Part shown: piece by piece, positions 1 to 9,695 of the stretch
Layout: every line of letters starts with the position of its first letter
Numbering within the stretch: position 1 is the first letter of the stretch
Origin: Oceanispirochaeta sp. M1
Lineage (GTDB): Bacteria > Spirochaetota > Spirochaetia > DSM-2461
Assembly: GCF_003346715.1 (NCBI RefSeq)
Contig: NZ_QQPQ01000003.1
Span: forward strand, 1-64,000
DNA: 64,000 bases
Direction of reading: 5' to 3'
Program-made: the position numbers and the translations under genes
Notes under the pieces: model-generated
Told to the model about the DNA's origin: nothing
Databases searched by the model: none
The model's input: only the letters and a program-made list of their open reading frames with translations

Positions 1-139
1 AGAAGTAATTCTTTAGTTCACTACATTTTCCGCTGGTGACGGCGGGATATTTTTTGGTTAAAAGATATCTGAACAAGTATCTAACTCAGTGCGATTTGAT
101 TGGTTTAAAATAATTTGCGAGATTACAGGTGCCCTCTTT
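1..139. other. Left-edge non-coding stretch
   Basis: No gene is supported here; this is the 3' flank of the GH3 gene. A short imperfect hairpin (about 29-46, TTCCGC against GCGGGA with one G-T pair) is followed by a run of six T on the plus strand. It could be a weak terminator for a plus-strand gene lying to the left of the window. Confidence 0.35.
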
Positions 140-2404
140 TCAGTTCTTATTTTGTTCAATAACTTGGTTTAACTCTTCCAATACTGAATCAAGATCCTTC
201 ATCTTTACTTGTTGTGCTGTCCAGTATAAAAGTTTGACAACAGATCTATAAGAATAAAACTGCAATAACTCTTGAAATGAAGCTTCCTCTATTCTTTCAG
301 TATCCATAAGTTTAAAAATCTTTTCTGTAAATAGTTTTTTGATCTCATTGCTAATTGAAATAATTTCTCCTATTTGGGTATTTCGGTTTATTTTTAAAAA
401 CGTATTTTTATCAATATCTATATGTACATGTGATCCGAGTCGTATGTCCCGGCTGGAAGATCCTATAAGAATTTCGTATTCTCCCGAGTCAATTATCCAT
501 TCTTTCTTTTTAACAGAGTAAAAGCTGAATGTTTCACTATCTAGGGTGAATTTTACATTTTTACTCTCACCAGGTTCTAAATTAATCTTACAAAACTTTT
601 TTAATTCTTTTACCGGCCGTTCCGGAAATGATTTCCGACTGTTTATATACAGTTGAATGATTTCACTCCCGTAGGTATCACTTGAGTTTTTCACATAGAA
701 AGAAACCTCTATTTTACTTTCTTCATGAAGAGTGTTGGAAGATAAAGAGATATTCTCATAAGCAAAAGAAGAGTAACTTAGTCCATGACCAAAGGGAAAA
801 AGAACATCTTTATCAAATTTGTCATACCATCTGTACCCCACATAGAATCTCTCACCGTAATATACTTTATCATTTGTTCCCGGAAAATTTATAAATGAGG
901 GAGTGTCTTCCAATTTCAATGGAAAACTTTCAGATAATTTACCCGAAGGATTAACTTTCCCTGTGAGAATATCTGCGATTGCTCCACCAACAGTTTCACC
1001 CAGAAGTCCACCGTATAATAAAGCCCGGCTATCTTTGCTGATCCTCTCCAGTTCTACAGCGCTTCCCGAAAGCACGACTACAGCACAATTTTCTTGAACC
1101 GATGAAATAGCTCGTACCAAAGCTTCATGCCCTTTGGGGAGTTTCATATGTTTCCGGTCACGGCCTTCTGTTTCGTAGGATTCAGGTAGACCAATAAATA
1201 TTACAGCCAGATCACTTTCTGAAGCCAGTGATGCAGCCATATCCAGCTTTTCCCGGCTTGTGTTTCCATCAACATCATAACCTGAAGCATAGTCAACTTT
1301 AGCCCAGGAACAGCTTCGTGTAATTTCTTCTAAAGGAGTCTCTACGGCAAAACTGTTAACGTGAGAACTACCTCCTCCCTGGTGACGGGGGTGCTGAGCC
1401 ATATATCCGGCAACTGTAATTTTTTTATACTTTTCAGTAATCGGCAGCAAACGGTCATTTTTTAAAAGAACAACACAATCAGCAGCTATCTGCCGGGCAA
1501 TATTGTGATGTTCCTCCCTGTCGAATTCCTTTTTGGCTGATTGATTTACATGACATTTTTCAGTCAGTGAGAACAGCCTGGATACAGACTTATCTACTAT
1601 TTTCTCACTGAGAAACCCATCTTCCACCTGATTGATAACTTCTGTATCAAAAGCGTAACATGGACCGGGCATCTGAAGATCTACACCGGCAGTCAGAGAT
1701 AAGACTTTATCATTAACAGCTGCCCAGTCGGAAATGACAACTCCATCAAAGCCCCAGGTTTTTCTTAAAATATCATCAAGAAGATATGTATTTTCAGCGA
1801 CCTGGACTCCGTTAAGACGATTGTAGGAACACATGATACTCCAAGGCTTAGCATTCTCAACTATGATTTTAAAAGGGAGGAGGTAAATTTCATGAAGTGT
1901 TTGTTCATCGACTTCGGCACTGATTGTGAATCTCTCTGTCTCCTGATTATTACAGGCAAAATGTTTTACACAGGCTCCGATCCCCTCCCTTTGAAGCCCA
2001 TTGATATAAGCTGCTCCCAGATAACCGGCAAGGACAGGATCTTCAGAAAAATATTCAAAATTCCGACCACAGAGAGGTGATCGTTTAATATTGACTCCCG
2101 GACCGAGTAGTATATCAATAGAGGCCTCGCGGCATTCAGCCGCAAGAGTTTTGCCAAGTAATTCAAGAAGACTCCGGTCCCAACTCGAAGCCAGAGAACA
2201 TGCTGCAGGATAGCAGATTGACTTGTGTGCAACTGTATCGGTTGGAGTATCCATTTCCTTTTCTATTCGCAGGCCATGAGGTCCATCGGCCATAAATACA
2301 GACTCAATACCCAATTCGGGATATTCATTTGTCTGCCACCTGTTTTTTCCCGAAGTGTACTTTACTTTGTCTTTAATATTCATCTGCCCTGTTTTATTTT
2401 CCAT
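140..2404 (-). CDS. GH3 family beta-glucosidase / beta-xylosidase
   Basis: Probable exo-acting glycoside hydrolase family 3 enzyme that removes terminal beta-linked sugars, likely glucose or xylose, from imported oligosaccharides. It has no signal peptide, so it should act in the cytoplasm. The N-terminal barrel shows DGPHGLR, KHFACN and the nucleophile motif ISDW (Asp about 226). The second domain carries YETEGRDR (about 410), typical of the acid/base region, and a fibronectin-III-like domain follows (about 580-650). At about 754 residues it is normal for the cytoplasmic BglB-like branch. The reading frame extends to a TTG at 2410, but the ATG at 2404 is better placed behind an AGGGA box. 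It lies 20 bp after the GH31 gene and ends the operon. Exact substrate is inferred from context. Confidence 0.88.
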   Translation of the reverse strand: MENKTGQMNIKDKVKYTSGKNRWQTNEYPELGIESVFMADGPHGLRIEKEMDTPTDTVAHKSICYPAACSLASSWDRSLLELLGKTLAAECREASIDILLGPGVNIKRSPLCGRNFEYFSEDPVLAGYLGAAYINGLQREGIGACVKHFACNNQETERFTISAEVDEQTLHEIYLLPFKIIVENAKPWSIMCSYNRLNGVQVAENTYLLDDILRKTWGFDGVVISDWAAVNDKVLSLTAGVDLQMPGPCYAFDTEVINQVEDGFLSEKIVDKSVSRLFSLTEKCHVNQSAKKEFDREEHHNIARQIAADCVVLLKNDRLLPITEKYKKITVAGYMAQHPRHQGGGSSHVNSFAVETPLEEITRSCSWAKVDYASGYDVDGNTSREKLDMAASLASESDLAVIFIGLPESYETEGRDRKHMKLPKGHEALVRAISSVQENCAVVVLSGSAVELERISKDSRALLYGGLLGETVGGAIADILTGKVNPSGKLSESFPLKLEDTPSFINFPGTNDKVYYGERFYVGYRWYDKFDKDVLFPFGHGLSYSSFAYENISLSSNTLHEESKIEVSFYVKNSSDTYGSEIIQLYINSRKSFPERPVKELKKFCKINLEPGESKNVKFTLDSETFSFYSVKKKEWIIDSGEYEILIGSSSRDIRLGSHVHIDIDKNTFLKINRNTQIGEIISISNEIKKLFTEKIFKLMDTERIEEASFQELLQFYSYRSVVKLLYWTAQQVKMKDLDSVLEELNQVIEQNKN

Positions 2405-2423
2405 TTGCAAATTATCCCTTATA

Positions 2424-4688
2424 TCAATTAATAGCTATATTATCCTGTCTGATCGGGTAAAGACCTTTATCCGGGCTCCATGCAAAACCTTCAAAAACTG
2501 TTTCATTACCCCATTGCTCAAAATAGAGTTCATCCCAATTGATTTCATCTGTACATAATGCACTTGGAACCATTGGAATAAGAGATCCGGATTTTACAAA
2601 TAAAGGCATATTCAGTTTTCCACCTTTTGCTTTAATCCATTGTCCACCCTGATATGATTTACCGCTTTGAAAATCTATCCAGACACCTTGGGGAAGATAG
2701 ACTTCTCTCTCATATTCATCCGCTTGAAAGAGAGGCGCTGCCATAAAAGAGGAGCCGCAAAGAAACTGATTTTCAATGAACCAGCCAGTTCTATCTTCCG
2801 GGAATTCAAAAAATAAAGTACGGATAAATGGATACCCTTTTAGAGATGATAGGGCTGATTGAGCCAATATGTATGGTAAAAGACGATATCGCAGGGAAAC
2901 AGTTTCACGGAAAAAATCATTAAAATCAGACGAATAAGCCCAGGGTTCTTTTGGTGGAGCCCCATGACAACGGCTATGGCTTGAAAAAATCCCGAAGGGA
3001 AGCCACCGTCTATAGAGCTCTTCAGGGCTTTTTTTGACAAACCCTCCAATATCATGACTCCAGAATGAAAATCCGCTTAATCCCAGAGATAGACCTGCTC
3101 TCAATGATGCGGCCATGGCGGAATCACTGTTTTCAGCATCTCCGCCCCAGTGAACTGGATATCTCTGGCTGCCTGCCCATGCACTGCGTCCCCAGATGAT
3201 TCCTTCAGCTCTGGTATTTTCTGTAATTTCAAAAACAGCCTTATTATACAGAAGGGGATACCGGTTGTGCTCCTGCATTCCGCTCAAACCTGATTTATAA
3301 CAACCATTGAGTGGTGCCGCTTCTCCAAAGTCGGCTTTAATAGCGGAAACTCCTTGTTTCAGTAGTTTCTGAAGTAGTTTTTGATACCATTGAACAGCTT
3401 CAGGATTAGTAAAATCAATGATGGCATCTCCTGAAGGCAAGCCTTTTTTTCTATTAAAAATAACAAATCCCGAATTTATTGCATCCTTAAATAGAGGATT
3501 ATTGGGAGTGAAATAAGGAAGCTGCCAGAGACTGACTCTGAAGCCGGACTGATTCAGATCGGCAATCATTTTTTCCGGATCATCAAATCGATTTTCTGAA
3601 AAATGATAATCACAATTCCACTCTTTCTCAAACCAGCCGGTATCAATATGTATCACATCACAGGGGATTTTCTCTTCCCTGAGTTTCTCAGCGACCTCAC
3701 GGACTTCCTTTTCCGAGGAATAGGTAATTCTACTCATCCATAATCCGAAAGACCACAGCGGAGGCAGAGGAGAGCGCCCTGTCAGTGTCGTATACTCCTC
3801 AAGAATATCTTTTGGTGTTCCGGCAAAAAGGAAAAGATCCAGCTCGTTATCTGAGTTATATAAACCCAGAGTTCCATCATTGGATGCACCGAAATCAAAA
3901 ACAACCGGCGATGTGGTATGCATAAACGCTCCCCAGCCATTACTGCTCTGAAAAAATGGGACCGGTTTGTAATAGGCATTCCGTTGACAGCCATTGGCAT
4001 CTTCGCACCATAGCACACATTTTTGACCCCTCTTGTTGAGCCTGGTAAAGGATTCTCCGGTACCGAAAAAGGCTTCATCAGGATTAATGGAAAATGCGGC
4101 ACATCCCGTTCTGCTCCAATCTTCTGTATTCTCTACAATGCTGAATAACGGGGTATCAGAGTTCCTCAGACTATTTTGAGTATGAGTATGAATGCTGGAA
4201 GTCAGCAATTTCCCTTTCTCGTCAAATAAATATATTCTGAAAGGATTCCGGTCAATTTTCAGAGTTATCTTCTCTGTACTGAATACAATTGAATCTTCAT
4301 TTTCCTCAGTCTTAACATCTCTAAATATATTTCCCCTGAAATCATTATCATAAGGAGGGACCAACATACCAAGGTCCTCATTATTTGTCTCAAGCCCTTC
4401 TACCAATCTTATACGGAGCCTCAATGTCCTGGCAGAGGTAAAATCAACACTAAGCAGTAAATGAGGTTCTTCTTCATAGTCAGGAGGGAAACTCCAGGAC
4501 TGAGAAGGTTCAAACACAGAACCGGCCTGATTGAAGGCAAATCGGATCTTTCTGACATTTCTTTTCCATTTCAAGATTCCGCTGTTGTTCAGGGGGTTCC
4601 AGCTTACTAATTCATCAGCCAGAAAGTATGTAGCATTATCACTCAGGAAATTGTTACTTATATCGATAGATTCATTCAAAATAGACAT
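2424..4688 (-). CDS. yicI: GH31 alpha-xylosidase (YicI-like)
   Basis: Probable cytoplasmic alpha-xylosidase that removes non-reducing alpha-xylosyl residues, for example isoprimeverose units from xyloglucan. It shows the YicI-type nucleophile motif IKADFGE (Asp453) and acid/base motif HWGGD (Asp517). Between and after them are GRSAWAGSQ, GLSGFSFWSHDIGGF and SSHSRCHG, all characteristic of the YicI subgroup rather than the alpha-glucosidase subgroup. The length, 754 residues, is normal. It follows the permease gene by 5 bp, so it is co-transcribed with the importer. An alpha-glucosidase or related specificity cannot be excluded without assay. The gene symbol is by family resemblance only. Confidence 0.85.
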   Translation of the reverse strand: MSILNESIDISNNFLSDNATYFLADELVSWNPLNNSGILKWKRNVRKIRFAFNQAGSVFEPSQSWSFPPDYEEEPHLLLSVDFTSARTLRLRIRLVEGLETNNEDLGMLVPPYDNDFRGNIFRDVKTEENEDSIVFSTEKITLKIDRNPFRIYLFDEKGKLLTSSIHTHTQNSLRNSDTPLFSIVENTEDWSRTGCAAFSINPDEAFFGTGESFTRLNKRGQKCVLWCEDANGCQRNAYYKPVPFFQSSNGWGAFMHTTSPVVFDFGASNDGTLGLYNSDNELDLFLFAGTPKDILEEYTTLTGRSPLPPLWSFGLWMSRITYSSEKEVREVAEKLREEKIPCDVIHIDTGWFEKEWNCDYHFSENRFDDPEKMIADLNQSGFRVSLWQLPYFTPNNPLFKDAINSGFVIFNRKKGLPSGDAIIDFTNPEAVQWYQKLLQKLLKQGVSAIKADFGEAAPLNGCYKSGLSGMQEHNRYPLLYNKAVFEITENTRAEGIIWGRSAWAGSQRYPVHWGGDAENSDSAMAASLRAGLSLGLSGFSFWSHDIGGFVKKSPEELYRRWLPFGIFSSHSRCHGAPPKEPWAYSSDFNDFFRETVSLRYRLLPYILAQSALSSLKGYPFIRTLFFEFPEDRTGWFIENQFLCGSSFMAAPLFQADEYEREVYLPQGVWIDFQSGKSYQGGQWIKAKGGKLNMPLFVKSGSLIPMVPSALCTDEINWDELYFEQWGNETVFEGFAWSPDKGLYPIRQDNIAIN

Positions 4689-4693
4689 ATTAA

Positions 4694-5584
4694 TTATTCC
4701 TTTACTGATCCAAGAGTCATTCCGGATATAAAATACCTTTGTAGATAGGGGTATATAAGTAAAATGGGCACCATAGAAATAAAGACCTGGGCTGCTTTAA
4801 AGTTTTTATCTGAAAGATATTTCAGGTTCTCCACATCATCAAAGGTCAAATTTCCAGAAAGTGCTGAGGGTAATAAGATCTGCCGCAGATAAGTCTGAAG
4901 TGGCCATTTGGTACTGTCATTTATATAGATTAATCCCGAAAACCACTCATTCCAATGTCCGATTATGGAAAACAGAGCCAAAGTTGCAATTGATGCTTTA
5001 GAAATCGGAAGGTAAATCTTCCATAAAACAGTAAGATGGCCTGCACCTTCAATCTGAGCGGCTTCCGTAAGGCTTTTGGGAATACCGCGGAAAAAGTTCA
5101 TTAGAATAATTATGCTGAACATGGGAACTGCTGTAGGAAGAATCAATGACCAGAAAGAATCAATAAGACCAAGATTCCGCACCTGCAGATAAGTGGGAAT
5201 CAAGCCCCCGGAAAAAAGCATTGGAATGAAAACCAGCCAGGCAAAAAAGTTTCGTCCTTTCATCTCCCTGTTTTCCTTGGCAAGAGGATAGGCGGTCAGG
5301 CAGATAAAGAATAAATTAACAAACAGTCCGGCAAAAACCCTCAGCCCGGCTATTCCGAAACTCTTCAAAAACAATGGAGTATTTAAAACCTTCGAATACG
5401 CTCGAACGTGAAATCCCACGGGTAGAAATCTCACCATATTTGCAGCAGATGCCGACTTATTACTGAATGACACTGCCAGAATATGAATTATTGGCAATAT
5501 GCAGCTCAGCGCCAGAAGCGCTAGAAAAAGATAGTTTAATATATCGAAAATTATTGATGAAACAGCTTTGCTTTTTATCATCAT
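4694..5584 (-). CDS. Carbohydrate ABC transporter permease (LplC/YtcP-like)
   Basis: Inner-membrane permease subunit of a binding-protein-dependent oligosaccharide importer. It has six predicted membrane spans, and the cytoplasmic EAA loop reads EAAQIEGAG (about 185-195), the ATPase docking motif. The methionine pair at the start follows an AGGAG box. It sits 21 bp after the other permease and just before the GH31 gene. No ATPase gene is present in the locus. That is usual for the LplABC class, where a shared MsmX/MsiK-type ATPase encoded elsewhere serves several importers. Confidence 0.88.
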   Translation of the reverse strand: MMIKSKAVSSIIFDILNYLFLALLALSCILPIIHILAVSFSNKSASAANMVRFLPVGFHVRAYSKVLNTPLFLKSFGIAGLRVFAGLFVNLFFICLTAYPLAKENREMKGRNFFAWLVFIPMLFSGGLIPTYLQVRNLGLIDSFWSLILPTAVPMFSIIILMNFFRGIPKSLTEAAQIEGAGHLTVLWKIYLPISKASIATLALFSIIGHWNEWFSGLIYINDSTKWPLQTYLRQILLPSALSGNLTFDDVENLKYLSDKNFKAAQVFISMVPILLIYPYLQRYFISGMTLGSVKE

Positions 5585-5605
5585 AATCAGGCTCCTTAAA
5601 TGGTA

Positions 5606-6541
5606 TTAAAAAATACGGTAATTGGCAAATTTATAAGCCAGCCGATATGAAATGGAAATCAATAAAAATGAAACAACTGATTTGGCCAGGCCCACAGCTG
5701 TAGAAAGGCTGAACTGTGCGTTCACAAGACCCATTCGGTAAACAAAAGTGTCAATTATATCGCCGCTTTCATAGACAACTTCGTTATACAGAACAAAGAT
5801 CTGCTCGAAACCGGCATTGAGCACATTGCCCAGGCTGAGTGTGGCAAGCAGAACAATTGTAGAAGCGATGCTGGGTATGGTAATGTAAAATATCTGTTGA
5901 ATTCTGTTGGCCCCGTCAATAGAGGAGGACTCATACAGGTTCGGATTTATGTTTGAAATGGCCGCCAGATAGATAATGGCTCCCCAACCAAAACTTTTCC
6001 AGACTTCAAGTGTGATCATAGTTTCTCGGAATAGGCTATTATCAGCTAAAAAAAAGATCGGTTCCTTTAATCCAATCCATAGAAGAAACTGATTGATAAG
6101 TCCATCGAGAGATAGAATATCTACAAATATCCCCCCGATAATGACCCATGAGAAAAAATAGGGTAGATATACTGCAGTTTGAATTATTTTCTTATATTTC
6201 TTCTTATGGATTTCATTGAGCATAAGAGCAAAAAAAATAGAAAACATTGTTGTGCTTATAATTTTCCCGACAGCAATTACTATGGTACTAATACTTATCT
6301 GAATAAAATCAGGCATATCAAGAAGATAGCGGTACCATTTTAATCCGACCCATGGAGATCCTGTGAATCCATGTACAGGCATATAATCCTGAAAGGATAT
6401 TATTATCCCGTACATAGGAATATAGTTAAATAAAATGAGCATGATAACAGCCGGCAATATCATAAGATAAAGAGGGCTGTTCCTATGGAAAACTCCTTTC
6501 TTAAAAAGTTCGCCAGCTGAAAGAGAATTCTGTTTTTTCAT
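5606..6541 (-). CDS. Carbohydrate ABC transporter permease (LplB-like)
   Basis: Second inner-membrane permease of the oligosaccharide importer. It has about six membrane spans and an EAA-type loop, SSSIDGANRIQQI, in its C-terminal half. The reading frame opens at 6565, but the ribosome-binding AGGAG lies inside that extension. The ATG at 6541 (MKKQNSL) is therefore the likely start, giving 311 residues. It lies between the binding-protein gene and the LplC-like permease, in the usual order for this family. Substrate specificity is inferred from the neighbouring GH31 and GH3 enzymes. Confidence 0.88.
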   Translation of the reverse strand: MKKQNSLSAGELFKKGVFHRNSPLYLMILPAVIMLILFNYIPMYGIIISFQDYMPVHGFTGSPWVGLKWYRYLLDMPDFIQISISTIVIAVGKIISTTMFSIFFALMLNEIHKKKYKKIIQTAVYLPYFFSWVIIGGIFVDILSLDGLINQFLLWIGLKEPIFFLADNSLFRETMITLEVWKSFGWGAIIYLAAISNINPNLYESSSIDGANRIQQIFYITIPSIASTIVLLATLSLGNVLNAGFEQIFVLYNEVVYESGDIIDTFVYRMGLVNAQFSLSTAVGLAKSVVSFLLISISYRLAYKFANYRIF

Positions 6542-6618
6542 GGAAAATAAACTCCTAAAGAACACAACAGGGAGATCGGGAGATCTCCCTGTGATAAACT
6601 ACTCAACTGTAAAATGAA

Positions 6619-8337
6619 TTATTTACTATTATTCCATTCATTGACTTCAGTAGTTATCTGACTGCCTCCGGCCTTATTCCACTCTTCGATAAATGTATCA
6701 AAAGAGCTCAGCGGCAGAGCACCAGTAATGATTTTTGTGAAATACTCTTCTTCAATCTTGTCAAGATACGCTCTCTTATCAATCATCGTGTCTGTAGGCA
6801 CAGTCGTAAACTCATTGAAGATAATGATATCGGAGTTTTTGATAAAATCGTAGTTTTCAACATTCTTTACATGGGCATTCATTTTATTGGAAGGCGTTGA
6901 AAAATACTTTTCATAGTCGATGTAATCAGGCTTGCTCAAAGATTCCAGGTTATCATTTCTATAGGCTTCACCTGTCACGACATATCTTGAAAATAGATCA
7001 AATGGTCCTTCATTGTATTTAAAACCAAATGAGAGATGTACAGGGTTTTCGACAAAGGTATTCCAGAATTTATCGGGTCCTTCAATTTTGTAGTTCCATT
7101 TTTGATCTTTGGGATCGGCATCGGGGTTAACAGGAGAAGTCCATTCTTCATAGCCATACTTGAAATCATATCCCAGCGCTGCCATCTGCTCTCTAAGTTC
7201 TTTATTATATCTGAAATGGGAATCCAGTTCCTCATTAAGCAGATATATCAGAGCCTCAGGGTTTTTACAGGAGCTGCTTATAGCTCTACCGGAGTTGAAA
7301 TATCCATTGCTTATATCATGCATGATACTCTGCTGCCCATCAGGTCCTATCAAAGGAAGTAGGGGAGTCATCTCTGCAGTGGGAACATTGGTCCACATGT
7401 CCGGGAAAGGCCATAAGACATACCACCAGTTGCCGTATACAGAAAGACCATTACCCGCAAGCAGGGGTTCCCTGTTTTTAGTATCGTCTTTAATAAAATA
7501 CTCTTTGTCAAAATATCCGAGTTGATACCATCGGCTTAAAGTTTCAAGAGCATTTTTCATTTCAGGCTGGATACTTCCGTAAGCGAGATTTCCCGCTGAA
7601 TCTTTTATCCATTTATACTGGAATGCTCCATAAGCTTCCATAATAGGAATCATTCCATTGGAATCTCCCGCATTGCTTATAAAACCCACGCCGTCAGGAT
7701 ATGTATTCTTATATTTCTCCAATACGGTTTCAAATTCAGCTATAGTCTCAGGAGCATCCAGATTCATCTCATCAAGAATATCCTGTCTCATCCATAAAGT
7801 TTTCCAGTTTGCAGCAAAAATATCTGATGCTTCGGGAAAAGCATAAATTTTTCCGTCTACTGTAAACAGGGAAAAGAAATTATCATCCAAAGCATCCTGA
7901 TACATTTTAATCATTGCTTTTGTCAAAGGAGAACCGTATTCTTCTATTAAATCATCTAATGGAAGAAGTATTCCAGAATTAACCATTCTTGAAAAAAGAT
8001 CTCCAGCTTCAATACTTACAATATCAGGCAAATCATTACTTGCCATTGCCAGTGTAAGTTTTTGCCTTTCTGTATCTGCATCCGGAGCCAGCCATTTCAA
8101 CTCATAATTAATTCCCAAAGTTTCACTAGCCCACTTCGTATAGGGATTGTTGATAAAGTCAACTTCCGAACGGGCTATTCTATTACCAGTCAGTGTTATT
8201 GCAGGTTCATATTTATACAGGTACCCTTCACCGACTCTTTCATCGATCTTGTTCTGTTCTGATTCCTGAGACCCACCAGCACTTAATGCGAAAGAGATGA
8301 TCATCAGAAAACTAAACAAAAATGTTACTTTTTTCAT
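6619..8337 (-). CDS. Extracellular sugar-binding protein of LplA type
   Basis: Family 1-like extracellular solute-binding protein of 572 residues, the receptor of the importer encoded downstream. A hydrophobic signal peptide (about 1-20) ends at LSA-GGSQES. There is no lipobox cysteine, so export is likely through signal peptidase I, as often seen in spirochaetal binding proteins. The long two-lobed body with many Trp and Asp residues suits oligosaccharide binding. A strong AGGAGG lies 7 nt before the ATG. It is the first transport gene after the two-component genes, so the YesN-like regulator probably acts in the 110-bp gap upstream of it. Confidence 0.85.
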   Translation of the reverse strand: MKKVTFLFSFLMIISFALSAGGSQESEQNKIDERVGEGYLYKYEPAITLTGNRIARSEVDFINNPYTKWASETLGINYELKWLAPDADTERQKLTLAMASNDLPDIVSIEAGDLFSRMVNSGILLPLDDLIEEYGSPLTKAMIKMYQDALDDNFFSLFTVDGKIYAFPEASDIFAANWKTLWMRQDILDEMNLDAPETIAEFETVLEKYKNTYPDGVGFISNAGDSNGMIPIMEAYGAFQYKWIKDSAGNLAYGSIQPEMKNALETLSRWYQLGYFDKEYFIKDDTKNREPLLAGNGLSVYGNWWYVLWPFPDMWTNVPTAEMTPLLPLIGPDGQQSIMHDISNGYFNSGRAISSSCKNPEALIYLLNEELDSHFRYNKELREQMAALGYDFKYGYEEWTSPVNPDADPKDQKWNYKIEGPDKFWNTFVENPVHLSFGFKYNEGPFDLFSRYVVTGEAYRNDNLESLSKPDYIDYEKYFSTPSNKMNAHVKNVENYDFIKNSDIIIFNEFTTVPTDTMIDKRAYLDKIEEEYFTKIITGALPLSSFDTFIEEWNKAGGSQITTEVNEWNNSK

Positions 8338-8447
8338 ATACAGTTCCTCCTAAGAAATATCTGTTATAAGAGTAATCTGGAGATTCCCATAAGAAAATGC
8401 TCATAATCGATATAACATGCTCTCATCCCAGAAAATGACAAATCCCT
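8338..8447 (-). promoter_or_regulatory. Candidate promoter of the sugar-importer operon
   Basis: The only sizeable gap inside the sugar locus. On the minus strand a possible -35 (TTGTCA, about 8439-8434) is followed after 18 bp by TGTTAT as a candidate -10, about 70 nt before the binding-protein start. No clear AraC-type direct repeats could be defined by eye. Its position between regulator and target genes makes it the natural control point. Confidence 0.35.
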
Positions 8448-9695
8448 TTAAGAATTGTGTATCTGATAGTTTTTCGGACTGATACCCTTAATCTTTTTAA
8501 ACATTCTACTAAAATGATACGGACTACTGTATCCGACCTTGTATGCTATATCATATATGCGGGCTGATGGATCTTTAAGCATCTGTGCAGCGAATTCAAT
8601 CCTCCGCTGGATTATATAACTTTGCAGGTTTACATTATCAGAATCACGGAATAAATGAGATAAATAATCGGGATGTATTTGAAGATGATCGGCAATATCC
8701 TGGATCGAATAATTTTCATTTAAATGTGTTTCAATATATTTTTTTGCCTTTATTACCATTTTATGAGGTAGAACACTTTTCCGCTCCCACGCGCCAGACA
8801 GAATAATCTTCTCAGAAGTTTCAGATCGGGGTAATGCTGCTTTTTCCATAATCCTGATATAGAAATCTCCGGATTCTTTGAAAGCATGAATTGGTGTAAA
8901 AATAGAAATTTCTGAATTGTCATTTTCATTTCCGGGAAATAGTAAATCACATATTTTTTCAAGGCTTTTCAATACATCATCAGCCAGCAGCTTATTGGGA
9001 AATAAAGCAACAAGCATTGATGTGTTATCGACTGGTAGATTCAGATATAACATATGATATTCTTCTTCATATGTTTTCAGTACATTAGACATTATCCACT
9101 GAAGGTCAGGCAGATTGCTATATTTGCAACTTATGTAGACTTGGAACATAAAAATATCTTCGTTCAAATATGAAATAATTGTTTTGAGAATCTCCCATTG
9201 ATTCTGATTTATTTCCTCATCATTGATAATATAATTTTTCAAAAGATTTCTCTGGATCATCGGCAATAGCAACTCCAGTTTCTGCTCAGCATTCTGAATG
9301 AGCTCTATTCGCTGAATCTGCCGATCCTGATCGATGATTGCCTCTTGAACTGATTCCCTTATTTCACTATAAGGACAGGGCTTCGATAAAAACCGGAATA
9401 CATTGTATTTCATTGCCTCTTGAGCATAACTGAATAAATCATACCCCGAAAGAATTATCAGACGGCAGAGAGGCAGCTTCTCCTTAACAATTTTTGCCAG
9501 AGACAGTCCATCAAGCAGGGGCATTCTAATATCAGAGACTATGATATCAATTCTCTGCTTTTGCAGAATTAGATAAGCTTCTTCTCCATTATACGCTTCA
9601 ATAACTTCAGTAATCCCTAATGATGGCCAGTCAATTTCCTCAGAAAGGCCCTGTATAACTGTAGGTTCATCATCAATCAGCATTATAGTCTTCAT
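8448..9695 (-). CDS. Response regulator, receiver plus AraC-type HTH (YesN-like)
   Basis: DNA-binding response regulator of 415 residues. It has an N-terminal receiver domain with the acidic pair IDDE and phosphoacceptor Asp55 in SDIRMP. A poorly conserved middle region follows, then a C-terminal AraC/XylS double helix-turn-helix (about 315-415) with the family signatures YDIAYKVGY and HFSRMFKK. It overlaps the kinase gene by 4 nt (ATGA), so the two are translationally coupled. It probably activates the downstream importer and hydrolase operon when the kinase senses sugar or the loaded binding protein. Confidence 0.9.
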   Translation of the reverse strand: MKTIMLIDDEPTVIQGLSEEIDWPSLGITEVIEAYNGEEAYLILQKQRIDIIVSDIRMPLLDGLSLAKIVKEKLPLCRLIILSGYDLFSYAQEAMKYNVFRFLSKPCPYSEIRESVQEAIIDQDRQIQRIELIQNAEQKLELLLPMIQRNLLKNYIINDEEINQNQWEILKTIISYLNEDIFMFQVYISCKYSNLPDLQWIMSNVLKTYEEEYHMLYLNLPVDNTSMLVALFPNKLLADDVLKSLEKICDLLFPGNENDNSEISIFTPIHAFKESGDFYIRIMEKAALPRSETSEKIILSGAWERKSVLPHKMVIKAKKYIETHLNENYSIQDIADHLQIHPDYLSHLFRDSDNVNLQSYIIQRRIEFAAQMLKDPSARIYDIAYKVGYSSPYHFSRMFKKIKGISPKNYQIHNS